A stretch of DNA of 48,470 nucleotides from NZQO01 sp964639255 (GTDB lineage Bacteria > Bacteroidota > Bacteroidia > Flavobacteriales > Flavobacteriaceae): positions 1 through 48,470 of the forward strand of contig CAZXDP010000014.1 in the NCBI GenBank assembly GCA_964639255.1, written 5' to 3'. Below, in pieces: positions 16,085 through 25,300 of the stretch. The notes under the pieces were generated by a model that saw only the letters and a list, made by a program, of their open reading frames with translations, did no database searches and was not told the DNA's origin. Every line of letters starts with the position of its first letter. The stretch's first letter is position 1. Position numbers and translations under genes: made by a program.

Positions 16085-16866
16085 AAAAGTGTCTTTTTCT
16101 AATGGCTTTACTTTTTGTACTACCCATATTGGCCCAACACCCTTTGGAAAAATTTTCATACGTAACCCTTTCTGAGCGGTTTGATTTTCTGCACGAAGAC
16201 GATCAATACCAACTTAATTCGCTCACGAAATTCTTACTTGAGAAACACGGCTTCAACCCATATTTCGATTCACAGGTGCCAGATTTTAGGAGGTGCGATG
16301 GGCTGCGGCTGGTAGTAGAGGGTAGTCCCGGATTTATCTATACCAAAATAACACTCATCTTCAAGGATTGTAACAACTTTGAAATATTTAGGAGTGAAGA
16401 AGGTAGGAGCAAACACAAAGATTATAGAAAAACCTATCATGAAGCGCTTCGCAACGCATTCGAAAGTGTCGCTGCATTGAATATTCAGCAAACGGAACCA
16501 ACAGCAGCTCAAGTTGATCAACAAAATCCCTCGGTTCAAACTGAAATTAGAAAAGCTTCCGTAAGTGAGGAAAAGCCCGTTGTAGACATCGGCGAAAAGC
16601 CGCTATACCCTAATTCAAAATTTACCAGCTTTCTCCAGCAAGGCAATTCATACTTACTAAGGAAGACCTCAGAAGGATTCGCGCTCTATGAGGAAACCGC
16701 TACTGCTGCCGATGGGCTCTTATGGAAGGGAATAATTTCTATAGTGAATGATAATGCAACCTATACCGATGAGGAAGGGAACAGTCTTCCGGTCTCTTTC
16801 GACAACCTGGGAAATTTTATCATCGCGATGGCTGAGGGCGAAATGATGTTTGAGCGCGTTCGTTAG
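16081..16866 (+). CDS. Exported protein of unknown function
   Basis: A 261-residue protein with a clear signal peptide (CLFLMALLFVLPILAQ). Residues about 20-130 contain LSERFDFLHEDDQYQLNSLT, LEKHGFNPYFDSQ and then a strand-rich part (LRLVVEGSPGFIYTKITLIFKDC) with the paired cysteines RRCDG and KDCNN. This is followed by a polar linker and a C-terminal LYEETATAADGLLWKGIISI region. I know similar flavobacterial proteins only as hypothetical. It begins inside the last codons of the DUF5723 gene (ATGA) and its stop overlaps the stop of the convergent rarA gene (TTAG at 16863-16866). Confidence 0.72.
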   Translation: MKKCLFLMALLFVLPILAQHPLEKFSYVTLSERFDFLHEDDQYQLNSLTKFLLEKHGFNPYFDSQVPDFRRCDGLRLVVEGSPGFIYTKITLIFKDCNNFEIFRSEEGRSKHKDYRKTYHEALRNAFESVAALNIQQTEPTAAQVDQQNPSVQTEIRKASVSEEKPVVDIGEKPLYPNSKFTSFLQQGNSYLLRKTSEGFALYEETATAADGLLWKGIISIVNDNATYTDEEGNSLPVSFDNLGNFIIAMAEGEMMFERVR

Positions 16867-18295
16867 AAATCATATTTATCCTTCCAGAGTTGTTTCAAAT
16901 AACTTCGGAATGAACTTTCCTTCGCATTGCCTCCCGGCTTGTAGAAAGTAGTGCCTGAAAGTTCCTCGGGCAGAAATTCTTGCGGCACAAAGTTTCCTTC
17001 GTAATTGTGTGCATATTCGTATTCTTTTCCATAACCTAGCTCCTTCATCAATTTGGTAGGCGCATTCCGTATGGATAATGGGACGGGCAGGTCCCCAGTT
17101 TGCCGTACGGTTCGTTGTGCCTCATTTATGGCGGCGTAGCTGGCATTGCTCTTGGCAGATGCGGCAAGGTATATGGTGCACTGGCTCAAAATGATGCGGG
17201 CTTCGGGGTAGCCAACGGTGTTGACCGCCTGGAAAGTATTATTGGCTATGACAAGTGCCGTAGGATTCGCATTCCCAATATCTTCCGACGCCAAAATGAC
17301 CAGACGTCTGGCAATAAATTTCACATCCTCACCGCCCTCGATCATCCGTGCCAACCAATATACGGCGGCATTAGGGTCGCTACCACGTATCGATTTTATA
17401 AAGGCAGAAATGATGTCGTAATGTTGCTCACCGGTTTTATCGTATAGAACAGTGTTTTTTTGTACCTTCTGTTGTACCATCTCATTGGTAATGGCGATGT
17501 GCTCTTTCTGCTCGCTAAGTACCACCAGTTCTAACATGTTCAAAAGTTTTCTGGCATCGCCACCTGAAAGGCGCAGCAGCGCCTCGGTTTCTTCTAATGC
17601 GATATGTTTTTGCCGTAAAAGGGTATCTTCCTGTATCGCTCTCTTAAGGAGTGCTTCTAAATCGGCTTTCCTGAACGGTTGGAGCACATATACCTGACAA
17701 CGCGAGAGGAGGGCAGGGATAACCTCGAAACTCGGATTTTCGGTGGTGGCACCTATCAACGTAATCCAACCTTTTTCTACCGCACCCAGTAGTGAATCCT
17801 GTTGCGATTTACTGAATCTGTGGATCTCATCTATGAAGAGGACAGGGTTTTTGGCAGCAAATAGCGAGTCACTTTTCTTGGCCTTTTCAATTACTTGGCG
17901 TACGGCGGCAACCCCGCTATCCACAGCACTTAAGGTATAGAACGGCCTTCCAGACTGCGTGGCGATGATTTGGGCCAAGGTGGTTTTTCCAGTGCCCGGT
18001 GGGCCCCAAAAAATCATGGAGGATAGCAGTCCCGCCTCCAATTGCTTGGTGAGNNNNNNNNNNNNNNNNNNNNNNNNNNNNNNNNNNNNNNNNNNNNNNN
18101 NNNNNNNNNNNNNNNNNNNNNNNNNNNNNNNNNNNNNNNNNNNNNNNNNNNNNGTGGGCCCCAAAAAATCATGGAGGATAGCAGTCCCGCCTCCAATTGC
18201 TTGGTGAGCGCTCCTTGAGGTCCTACCAAGTGTTCTTGGCTTAGATATCCTTGAAGTGTGGTAGGTCGAATACGTTCGGCGAGCGGTGTGTTCAT
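16863..18295 (-). CDS. rarA: Replication-associated recombination ATPase RarA, interrupted by an artificial gap
   Basis: RarA/MgsA is a clamp-loader-like AAA+ ATPase that acts at stalled replication forks. The N-terminal part after the start reads NTPLAERIRPTTLQGYLSQE. The Walker A motif is GPPGTGKTT, Walker B is VLFIDEIHRF, sensor 1 is IGATTENPSF, and the C-terminal part has YWLARMIEGGEDVKFIARRL. One hundred Ns at 18054-18153 are flanked by two identical 55-bp copies (17999-18053 and 18154-18208). Removing the Ns and one copy (155 bases) leaves 1,278 bases, an unbroken frame of 425 residues, which is the normal length. The gene is therefore almost certainly intact in the organism. Confidence 0.93.
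17999..18053. repeat. Contig-end overlap, left copy (55 bp)
   Basis: The 55 bases from GTGGGCCCCAAAA to CTTGGTGAG, immediately before the N run, are repeated exactly at 18154-18208 immediately after it. This is the pattern left when two contigs that share a k-mer end are joined with Ns. It is not a biological repeat. Confidence 0.9.
18054..18153. other. Assembly gap of exactly 100 N
   Basis: A run of exactly 100 N inside rarA, the usual placeholder for a gap of unknown size. The flanking 55-bp direct copies imply that the true gap size is minus 55, so no sequence is missing. Confidence 0.97.
18154..18208. repeat. Contig-end overlap, right copy (55 bp)
   Basis: Exact second copy of 17999-18053, directly after the N run. 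Collapsing the two restores the rarA frame. Confidence 0.9.
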
Positions 18296-18300
18296 CGTTT

Positions 18301-18308
18301 CAAATGTA
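18301..18308 (-). promoter_or_regulatory. Candidate -7 element of rarA
   Basis: The minus strand reads TACATTTG, an exact TAnnTTTG match, ending five bases before the rarA ATG (18295). As with purK, this predicts a leaderless or nearly leaderless message. A TTA at the -33 distance is one mismatch from TTG. Confidence 0.45.
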
Positions 18309-18385
18309 CGGTTTTTATAAAAGCCTTTAAGCTGACATTCTATCAGATTGCGTACCTTAGGACTGCTATTTGCAGGGAAGCGATT

Positions 18386-19141
18386 ATGAAAAAGGATGGT
18401 TTGCGATTTTCGAGCGATATAGTGCTGTATCCAGTATTTCTGGTACTGGCGCTATGGGTAGTGTTCTGGCTAGAGGTTCGGTTGGGTTTCAACGGATCAA
18501 GGTTGGGCATATTTCCGTTAGAGATAAAAGGGCTGTTGGGAATACTTACCGGACCCTTTATGCACAGTGGTCTAGAGCATTTATTCAACAATTCGGTACC
18601 GTTGCTCGTGCTCACGACCGCTTTGTTTTATTTTTATCGAAACCATCGGTGGAAGGTGTTGGTGTTAGGCGCCTTACTAACAGGGTTGCTTACGTGGTTC
18701 ATTGGTAGGCCGGCTTGGCATATAGGTTCCAGTGGGGTAGTGTACATGCTCGTGGCGTTTTTGTTCTTTAAGGGTATTTTTTCACGGCAATATCAACTTG
18801 TGGCCGTTTCGCTTATCGTAGTGTTTCTTTACGGAAGTTTAATCTGGTATTTATTTCCTATAGATGAAAAAATATCTTGGGAAGGCCATACCGCGGGCTT
18901 TATTGTGGGTTTTGTCTTTTCGTTCTTTTTCCGGAGCAATATTGTGACCCGCAAAAAATATGAGTGGGAGCGCCCAGAATACAATCCGGAGGAGGATGAT
19001 TTTTTGAGGCATTTTGATGAAAACGGGAACTTCGTGGAGCGAAATGAGGAAGTAACACGAGAAGCATCTAAAGCTGAAAGCAAATCGGTTAAAATAATTT
19101 ACACCTATAGAAAAACTACTGACGATAATAACGAGAAATAG
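18386..19141 (+). CDS. Rhomboid family intramembrane serine protease
   Basis: A 251-residue membrane protein with about six hydrophobic segments. It carries the rhomboid signature: an HSGLEHLFNNS segment, the catalytic GSSG with Ser116, and GHTAGF with His168 in the last core helix. Rhomboids cleave substrates within or next to the membrane. The C-terminal 60 residues are a charged cytoplasmic tail (EWERPEYNPEEDDFLRHFDE), a form seen in flavobacterial homologues. ATG 18386 is preferred over an upstream start at 18251, which would add 45 non-membrane residues and run into rarA. Its stop codon is directly next to the stop of the convergent rlmB. Substrate unknown. Confidence 0.9.
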   Translation: MKKDGLRFSSDIVLYPVFLVLALWVVFWLEVRLGFNGSRLGIFPLEIKGLLGILTGPFMHSGLEHLFNNSVPLLVLTTALFYFYRNHRWKVLVLGALLTGLLTWFIGRPAWHIGSSGVVYMLVAFLFFKGIFSRQYQLVAVSLIVVFLYGSLIWYLFPIDEKISWEGHTAGFIVGFVFSFFFRSNIVTRKKYEWERPEYNPEEDDFLRHFDENGNFVERNEEVTREASKAESKSVKIIYTYRKTTDDNNEK

Positions 19142-19882
19142 TTAGTGAGCCATGCGTTGGCGCAATACTTCGTACAGAATAGCACCACAGGCTACCGATA
19201 CATTGAGCGAGTTAATTTCTCCCTTTACGGGCAATGCTGCACTTTTATCTACAATGTTGAGAATAGATTTGGAAACCCCAGAACCTTCAGATCCCATTAC
19301 GATGGCGAGGGGGACCTTTAAATCGATATTGTAAAGGGAAGTTTCCGTCTTTTCGGTAGCTGCCAAGGTGGTTATTCCAGATCCTTGAAGATAATAGAGC
19401 GCGTCCTTAATATGGTCTACCTTACAAATAGGGATGTTGAATATGGCTCCTGCCGATGCCTTTACGGTGTCTCCGCTCACGGGTGCGCCGCCTTTCTTTT
19501 GTATAATTACAGCATCAACACCGGTACATTCTGCTGTTCGCAAAATGGCGCCAAAGTTGCGTACGTCACTTAGTTGATCGAGTACGATAAAGACGGGTAA
19601 TTTATTGGATGCAAGTACGGCTTCCACGGTCTGCTCAAAATCGGCGAAGGCAATAGGGGAGGTGAGAGCGACTATTCCTTGATGGTTCCCACGCGTAAGC
19701 CTGTTCAATTTCTCAATAGGGACATGGCTTACAGTCACGTTTTGCTGTTCCAGTTTTGAGAGGATGGTTTCAATCTTATCGTTTTTGATATCTTTCTGTA
19801 CGTATACCTTGTCCAGTTCGGTTTCGGCTTTAATCGCCTCGAGTACCGGATAGATTCCAAATATGGTGTGCTCTTTCTTCAT
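19142..19882 (-). CDS. rlmB: 23S rRNA (guanosine-2'-O-)-methyltransferase RlmB type
   Basis: A SpoU-class (SPOUT) RNA methyltransferase of 246 residues. The N-terminal substrate-binding domain starts EHTIFGIYPVLEAI. The three SpoU motifs are LDQLSDVRNFGAILRTAE, IVMGSEGSGVS and SLNVSVACGAILYEVLR. The family modifies a conserved guanosine of 23S rRNA, inferred here from similarity to RlmB; TrmH-like specificity cannot be excluded from sequence alone. ATG 19882 fits the family start, and the in-frame start seven codons upstream would overlap the preceding terminator. The gene follows the terminator of the SusCD operon and converges with the rhomboid gene with no bases between the stops. Confidence 0.9.
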   Translation of the reverse strand: MKKEHTIFGIYPVLEAIKAETELDKVYVQKDIKNDKIETILSKLEQQNVTVSHVPIEKLNRLTRGNHQGIVALTSPIAFADFEQTVEAVLASNKLPVFIVLDQLSDVRNFGAILRTAECTGVDAVIIQKKGGAPVSGDTVKASAGAIFNIPICKVDHIKDALYYLQGSGITTLAATEKTETSLYNIDLKVPLAIVMGSEGSGVSKSILNIVDKSAALPVKGEINSLNVSVACGAILYEVLRQRMAH

Positions 19883-19897
19883 GGTGTAAAAGTAAAA

Positions 19898-19923
19898 AAC
19901 CATCCCGATAGTTCGGGATGGTT
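19898..19923 (-). terminator. Intrinsic terminator of the SusCD operon
   Basis: AACCATCCCGA and TCGGGATGGTT form a perfect 11-bp stem around a 4-base loop. On the minus strand it is followed by a T-rich run (GGTTTTTTACTTTT). It lies 27 bases past the last SusCD-operon gene and just before rlmB, so it separates the two units. Confidence 0.85.
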
Positions 19924-19949
19924 TCTAAATAAATTATAAAATTGAAGGT

Positions 19950-20588
19950 CTACTCCTCTACAGGAATTTCTTCATAGCGAACTCTCCAGTTCATAGCTTG
20001 TAAATAGCCAGGAACATTCAAAATCACATCATCTGTATTTCCTCCGTTATAAGAGAAAATAGTATCACCTTCTGGGGTTATTTCCTGCAATAATTCAGAA
20101 CGCAAAGATGTGTACACACGACCGTCGTCTGTAGTAACTGTAGCGATAAAATCGAATTGGTCACCTTCTTGGAACGTGCCTGAATTTACATTGAACAACG
20201 ACGCCATATCGGCCGTGGTGAAACTAAGATCGAATGGGAAGGTAGTAGTACTTCTAAATGCAACAGTATCACTTACAGTTCCATCTATCTCGGCAGCCAC
20301 TCGCACATCGTAGTTGGCTACATTACCGTTGGGGTCTTCCGCCAATGCGGTAAATACCGCGGTTGAAGGATTCTCACCAATTAGGTACACCGGAATGGGG
20401 AAATTATTGGGAGCTGGTGCTGCATTTTCAGTACCATCATAAAATTCTGGCTGCGTAACGAATTTCACAAAGCCCCCGTTGTCTAAACTTGGGATTCTGG
20501 CCTTGTCTTCATCTTCACAGCTTGTAAAAAAAGCTGTAGAGGCTACTAGCGCGATGGCTACAACTAAATATTTATTTATAGTTTTCAT
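19950..20588 (-). CDS. Lipoprotein of a SusCD operon, unknown fold
   Basis: A 212-residue lipoprotein (lipobox FFTSC, Cys24) with an acidic stretch directly after the Cys (EDEDKAR), as expected for surface display in Bacteroidota. The mature part contains NFPIPVYLIGENPSTAVFTAL, a beta-sandwich-like pattern with VTTDDGRVYTS. It ends RVRYEEIPVEE. As the third gene of a susC-susD operon it is in the position of a surface ligand-binding accessory protein, but I see no CBM or SusE/SusF signature. ATG 20588 is used because it begins the signal peptide; a TTG at 20618 would overlap susD. Confidence 0.75.
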   Translation of the reverse strand: MKTINKYLVVAIALVASTAFFTSCEDEDKARIPSLDNGGFVKFVTQPEFYDGTENAAPAPNNFPIPVYLIGENPSTAVFTALAEDPNGNVANYDVRVAAEIDGTVSDTVAFRSTTTFPFDLSFTTADMASLFNVNSGTFQEGDQFDFIATVTTDDGRVYTSLRSELLQEITPEGDTIFSYNGGNTDDVILNVPGYLQAMNWRVRYEEIPVEE

Positions 20589-20610
20589 ATACTTGATAAT
20601 TTTTTTGTCG

Positions 20611-22254
20611 TTAGTCAATGAATCCTGCTGGATTGTTATCCCAGAATACTCGGTCGGTCAATTGCTGCTGCTGAATATTTGGGTTTACTGTAACCTCTGT
20701 TTGTGGGTATCGGAAACTGCGCGGGAACGGTCCGGCAGGAATGATAGGCTCCTGTAGCTCTGGGAAACCAGTACGACGATAGTTGTTGTATGGCTCAATA
20801 CCGTTACCAAATGAGGCAATCCAATATTCTCTTTCAATAATTTCAAGCTTTGCATCCTCACCAGCGGCAGCATTGAATTCACTAATAACGCGAGCAACAT
20901 ATGCATCCACCTCGGCTTGGGTAGCAGCATAATTAACGTCATCTGTAGTAGTGCTCAAGGTATTAAAACCAATCACTTTCTCCATACTTAAACGGATACC
21001 CTGCTCTAACAAAGCGGCTGGGCTTCCGCCCCCAGTACCTAAGGTAAGGGCCGACTCAGCTAATATGAAGTGAGTAAAAGAAGATAAAAATATTGGTAGG
21101 ATACCTTCTCCGTTCATGCTTTCAGAAACGACACGCGCTTGTTCAAATTGATTTCTGTCAAACGCACCGCCGGCAGGGTATACACCATAGGTGGTACGAC
21201 GCGTGTTGTCTGCTGGAATTCCTTCGTCATCTGCGTGATCACGACCCCAGTACAAATTCCCCACATAGCAATAATCGTATTGCGAAAGGTTATTTAAGCA
21301 AGGCAAGAAAGAGCCTGAAGGTGCATTCGAAGTTTGTCTATAGAAATAGTAGCGCGCTCGAGGATCGATAGTTCCAGTTTCAACAAACGGCTCGTCCGCA
21401 TCACCAACATTCATATAATCATACAAGTTGTTGCTCATGTAGGTTCCAGCACCACCACCTAAGTAGTTACCAACAAACAATGGGCTGCGGCTATCAATTG
21501 GGTTGACAGTTGAACCGTAGTTAAATTGGAAATCTTCTTCAATGGTATTGATAAAGTTTTGACTCAAAACAGCATTAATACCTGCAGCAGATCCTGAAGG
21601 ATCAATGAGGCGTGTGTTGTTGTAGGCACGAATTTTCAACGTATTAGCAAGTGCAATCCAATTTTCGGGATCGAAGCTACCGAAGAAAATATCATTAGGT
21701 ATTGGTCCACTTTCTGCGCTAAGGTTAGCGATAGCCTCATCCAAAAGTTCCAATTGAGCTTGGTAAATAACAGCACCGTCATCTACTGATGGATTGGGGA
21801 ATTCTTCTGGTTGGTTGGCCTGTGAGAAAGGAACCTCGCCTAGATAATCAACAAGAAGCATATAGGTATATGCCTCAATAACTTGAGCCACACCTAGGTG
21901 ATAAGGTATTTCATCTTCCGGTGAAGCGGCTATATCATTGATACCGTCCAAAACGTCGATATCGTTGAACAATCCGTAAGAACCACCCCATTCTCCGGTT
22001 AGGGTAAGTTCATCTACCGCGTCATTATAGGTTCCAAACAAGTTAACGAGACGAACAAGTTGGCTTGATGTTGCACTGTAGCCAGAAACTACGTTTCTAA
22101 ATGATAACTGAACGTTGTTAAGTACAAAGTTTGGATCTGCAGACTCAACGGTAATGTTGTTAGGACTTAACAACAAATCGAGTTCGCTCGTTTCGCAATT
22201 GGTAAACAGAGCCAAAAGGCCTGCTACGAACGATATTTTAAGAATTTTTTTCAT
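20611..22254 (-). CDS. SusD/RagB-family nutrient-binding outer-membrane lipoprotein
   Basis: A 547-residue surface lipoprotein that caps the SusC transporter and captures the nutrient. Lipobox LFTNC (Cys20) is followed by ETSELD. Characteristic parts are a helical TPR-like N-terminal core (VAQVIEAYTYMLLVDYLGEVPFSQA, QLELLDEAIANL) and the C-terminal YNNYRRTGFPEL and FPRSFRYPQTEVTVNPNI segments, typical of the SusD-like group found with peptide, glycan or other nutrient uptake. No sugar-degrading enzyme is nearby, so the substrate cannot be assigned. It is 82 bases downstream of susC; a hairpin lies between them. Confidence 0.93.
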   Translation of the reverse strand: MKKILKISFVAGLLALFTNCETSELDLLLSPNNITVESADPNFVLNNVQLSFRNVVSGYSATSSQLVRLVNLFGTYNDAVDELTLTGEWGGSYGLFNDIDVLDGINDIAASPEDEIPYHLGVAQVIEAYTYMLLVDYLGEVPFSQANQPEEFPNPSVDDGAVIYQAQLELLDEAIANLSAESGPIPNDIFFGSFDPENWIALANTLKIRAYNNTRLIDPSGSAAGINAVLSQNFINTIEEDFQFNYGSTVNPIDSRSPLFVGNYLGGGAGTYMSNNLYDYMNVGDADEPFVETGTIDPRARYYFYRQTSNAPSGSFLPCLNNLSQYDYCYVGNLYWGRDHADDEGIPADNTRRTTYGVYPAGGAFDRNQFEQARVVSESMNGEGILPIFLSSFTHFILAESALTLGTGGGSPAALLEQGIRLSMEKVIGFNTLSTTTDDVNYAATQAEVDAYVARVISEFNAAAGEDAKLEIIEREYWIASFGNGIEPYNNYRRTGFPELQEPIIPAGPFPRSFRYPQTEVTVNPNIQQQQLTDRVFWDNNPAGFID

Positions 22255-22276
22255 AATAGAGTAAATATATGTTTTG

Positions 22277-22329
22277 TGTATGTATTAGGTAGAACAGTTC
22301 ATTTCGAAAATTACTACCTAATACATACA
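22277..22329 (-). promoter_or_regulatory. Stem-loop between susC and susD
   Basis: TGTATGTATTAGGTAG (22277-22292) and CTACCTAATACATACA (22314-22329) are perfect 16-base inverted repeats around a 21-base loop. On the transcribed minus strand no T run follows the stem, so it is not a standard terminator. It more probably protects or processes the susC part of the mRNA and sets the ratio of the two products. Confidence 0.6.
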
Positions 22330-22336
22330 ATTTTTT

Positions 22337-25300
22337 TTAGAATGTTGCTTTTACGGTAAAAGAATAACGTCTTGAAGTAGGTCCTGTTTGGAACTCCAAT
22401 CCTTGTCCGTTACCTACACCAGTACTCAACGCCTCTGGATCTATATTGAACTCATCAGGAATGTTGAAGGTATGAACCCAAATATTCTGGCCACCGAGGG
22501 TAAAGGTAACATTTCCAAAGGGTGTACGCTCCAACATTTTCTTATCCAGCGCATAGGAAATAGAGGCTTCTCTCAATCGAACGTGAGACGCATCATAGAT
22601 ACCTTGCCCTACCGGATCAACCAAGTTGATAAAGTAGAGGTCATTTGCACCAATCTGAATATTATTTTCAATCGGATTTCCGTTGCCATCTAGGAGTAGT
22701 TCCCCGGTATTAGGGTTTGCCAAAAGACCTGGGATAACGAAACTTCCCTCTCTGTTATCTGCATTTACCTCGGTTACACCACGACGGTATAGCTGAGTTG
22801 CAGTTTGAGAGAAAATATCACCACCGTGGGTGTATTCAAATTGTGCGCTAATAGTTAAACCTTTATAGGTAAAGGCATTGATAGTAGCCAGTGTCCAATC
22901 TGGGTTAGGGTCACCCACGGTCTCGATTTCCAAACCTAGGTCGTCACTGTCAATAATCTTACCATCATCTGGGTTTATTAACAAAGTACCATTTACTCCA
23001 AGTCCAAGAGGATTATCTGGGCCAACGGCTCCTGCATCGTAACGAGTGGCGTAGCTTCCCTTGATAACTCCAAGTGGTTCACCTTCAGAGGCAAAGTTAC
23101 CCAAATTGGTAAAACCAGCGAATGGGAAGGCTTCAACGCCTCCTAAATCTGTTACCTCATTTTCGTATGCGGTAAAGTTATTTCGGATGCTCCAGGTAAA
23201 ATCACCAGATTGAATTGGGATTAAGTTCAAGCCAATTTCCAATCCTTCAATTTGGCTTTCTGCAATGTTATCGAAAATACCTGTAAAGCCTGTAGATGGA
23301 GCCAAAGGTCTAAATACAATTTGGTCTTCGATAATCCGCTTGTATACGGTCGCATCCAAGGTGATTCTACGGTCGAAAAATTCTGCTTCCAAACCTACCT
23401 CGTACTCCTTTTGAAGTTCAGGCTGTAGGTCTAAGTTAGCACGTGTACCGGGAAGCGAATTGGTCGTAACATTCCCAACAGAGGTAAATGGGCTTACAAA
23501 AGCCACAGGATTGGTAGCGAGGACGTTTCTTGTAGCATAAGGGTTCGGGAAACGTGCCGATGTACCATAACCTGCTCTTAACTTCATAAAATCAAGACCA
23601 AAACTGTCTCCAAACTCACCCAATGCTGTCGGGAGGAATGAGATAGAGGCACCTGGGTAGAACAAAGAGCGGTTTTCCTGCTCTAAGGTTGAAGCCCAGT
23701 CATTACGTCCAGAAAGAGTAAGGAACAAGAAGTTGTCATAATCAAATTCCAACTGAGAATAGGCTCCCAAGATATTTTGCTCCGTCTCGAAATCCATGCC
23801 AGCACCGGACACAGGATCAACGTTGGTTTGCGTTAAAAAGTTATTGTGGTTAAAGAAACCGAAAACAATTTGCTCTGTACTAGCAATACCAAATTGGCTG
23901 TACTCATCGCGACGAGCGTTAAAACCTATTTGAGCGTTAAGATTAAAGTCTTCTGCTAGCTCAAGATTGTTAAAGCTGAAGTTTAAATTGTGGTCGTAAA
24001 TAAAGTTGGTTCCTTCAGTAGTTCTTAGGTATCCAAGATCGTAAGGGGTAGTAATAGCACCCTTGGCAGAACGAAACTCTTGAAATTCAGTATACGTATC
24101 AAGACCGAATCGGTAAGAAGCCACAATATTGTCTGAAATTTCGTAGGCTGCAGACAATTTTCCGTAGAAACGGTTGGTACGCTGCTCTTGACCAGCATAC
24201 TTCAATAACCAATATGGGTTTTCTTGGTCAGGACGATAGTATACGCTAGCTCCAGTGTTAGGGTTTTCGAAGGGAAGATTCTGAAGATCTAAGTTACGCG
24301 GTATAAATAAGGTACGCGTAAAGATAGAGAGTGAACCCGCAGCATTGTTCGCAGCAATAGGAGGCGTATTTACTCGGAGGTTACTAAAGTTGGCAGTACC
24401 GTCGAAGGTAAACTTGTTGGAAAGTTTTGTAGATCCACCCATACCAATATTGTAACGGGTAAGACCATTGTTTCTAATGAAACCATCTTCCGTAGCATAA
24501 CCAAAGTTGATATTGTAACGGCTACCGCCCTGTCCTGGTGAACCGGTAACGTTTACACTGGTAGTGTTACCTAGACCCGTGCGGAAGAAATCCTTAACGT
24601 TGTCTTCTGCAGCCGTGTAGGGGATTTCCAAGCCATCAAATTGTGGAAAAATATCTCCTTGGGTGGCATAAGGGTGTGCAATTGTTAAGCCAGAATCTAA
24701 GCGGCCACCCCAGTTTCCTACGAAACCTGGGTTAGGGGTGTTGTCAGATCCTTGCCCCCAAGTGTTTTGATACTCAGGTAGGTTTGCAATGTTTACGGCA
24801 TACACAGACTGTGCCACCGTTACTTCAAATTTCTTGTTTAGGTCCCTGCTGCTTCCGTTTTTGGTGGTGATCAATACAACACCGTTACGACCTTGTTGAC
24901 CGTAAAGTACCGCGGCACTCAAACCTTTCAAGATGCTTACGCTCTCAATGTTGTTAGGGTCCAAATCGAGAAAACGGCTGCTCGTTACAGTGTTACCTCC
25001 TGCAAAACCAGTTTGCTCGTTGGTGCTACCATCAAATGGAACGCCATCTACAATGAATAAAGGTTGGTTGTCACCATTAATCGACGATTTGGCTCGAATA
25101 ATAAAGTTCGTACCAGAACCTGTGGCACCACTGTTACCTACAATTTGTACACCAGCTACTTTACCGTTAAGGCTACGTACAACATCGGTTTCTGGTCTGT
25201 TCTCAACCGCTTCGGCTTCCAGCGTACTTACCGCATAACCAAGTGCTTTTTTCTCCCTGGCAATACCATAACCCGTAACGATTACTTCATCCAGTTCGGC

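Noticed and set aside
18054..18153. Gene-breaking insertion or true repeat in rarA
   Set aside because: Exactly 100 N with identical 55-base flanks is a scaffolding placeholder; collapsing it restores the frame.
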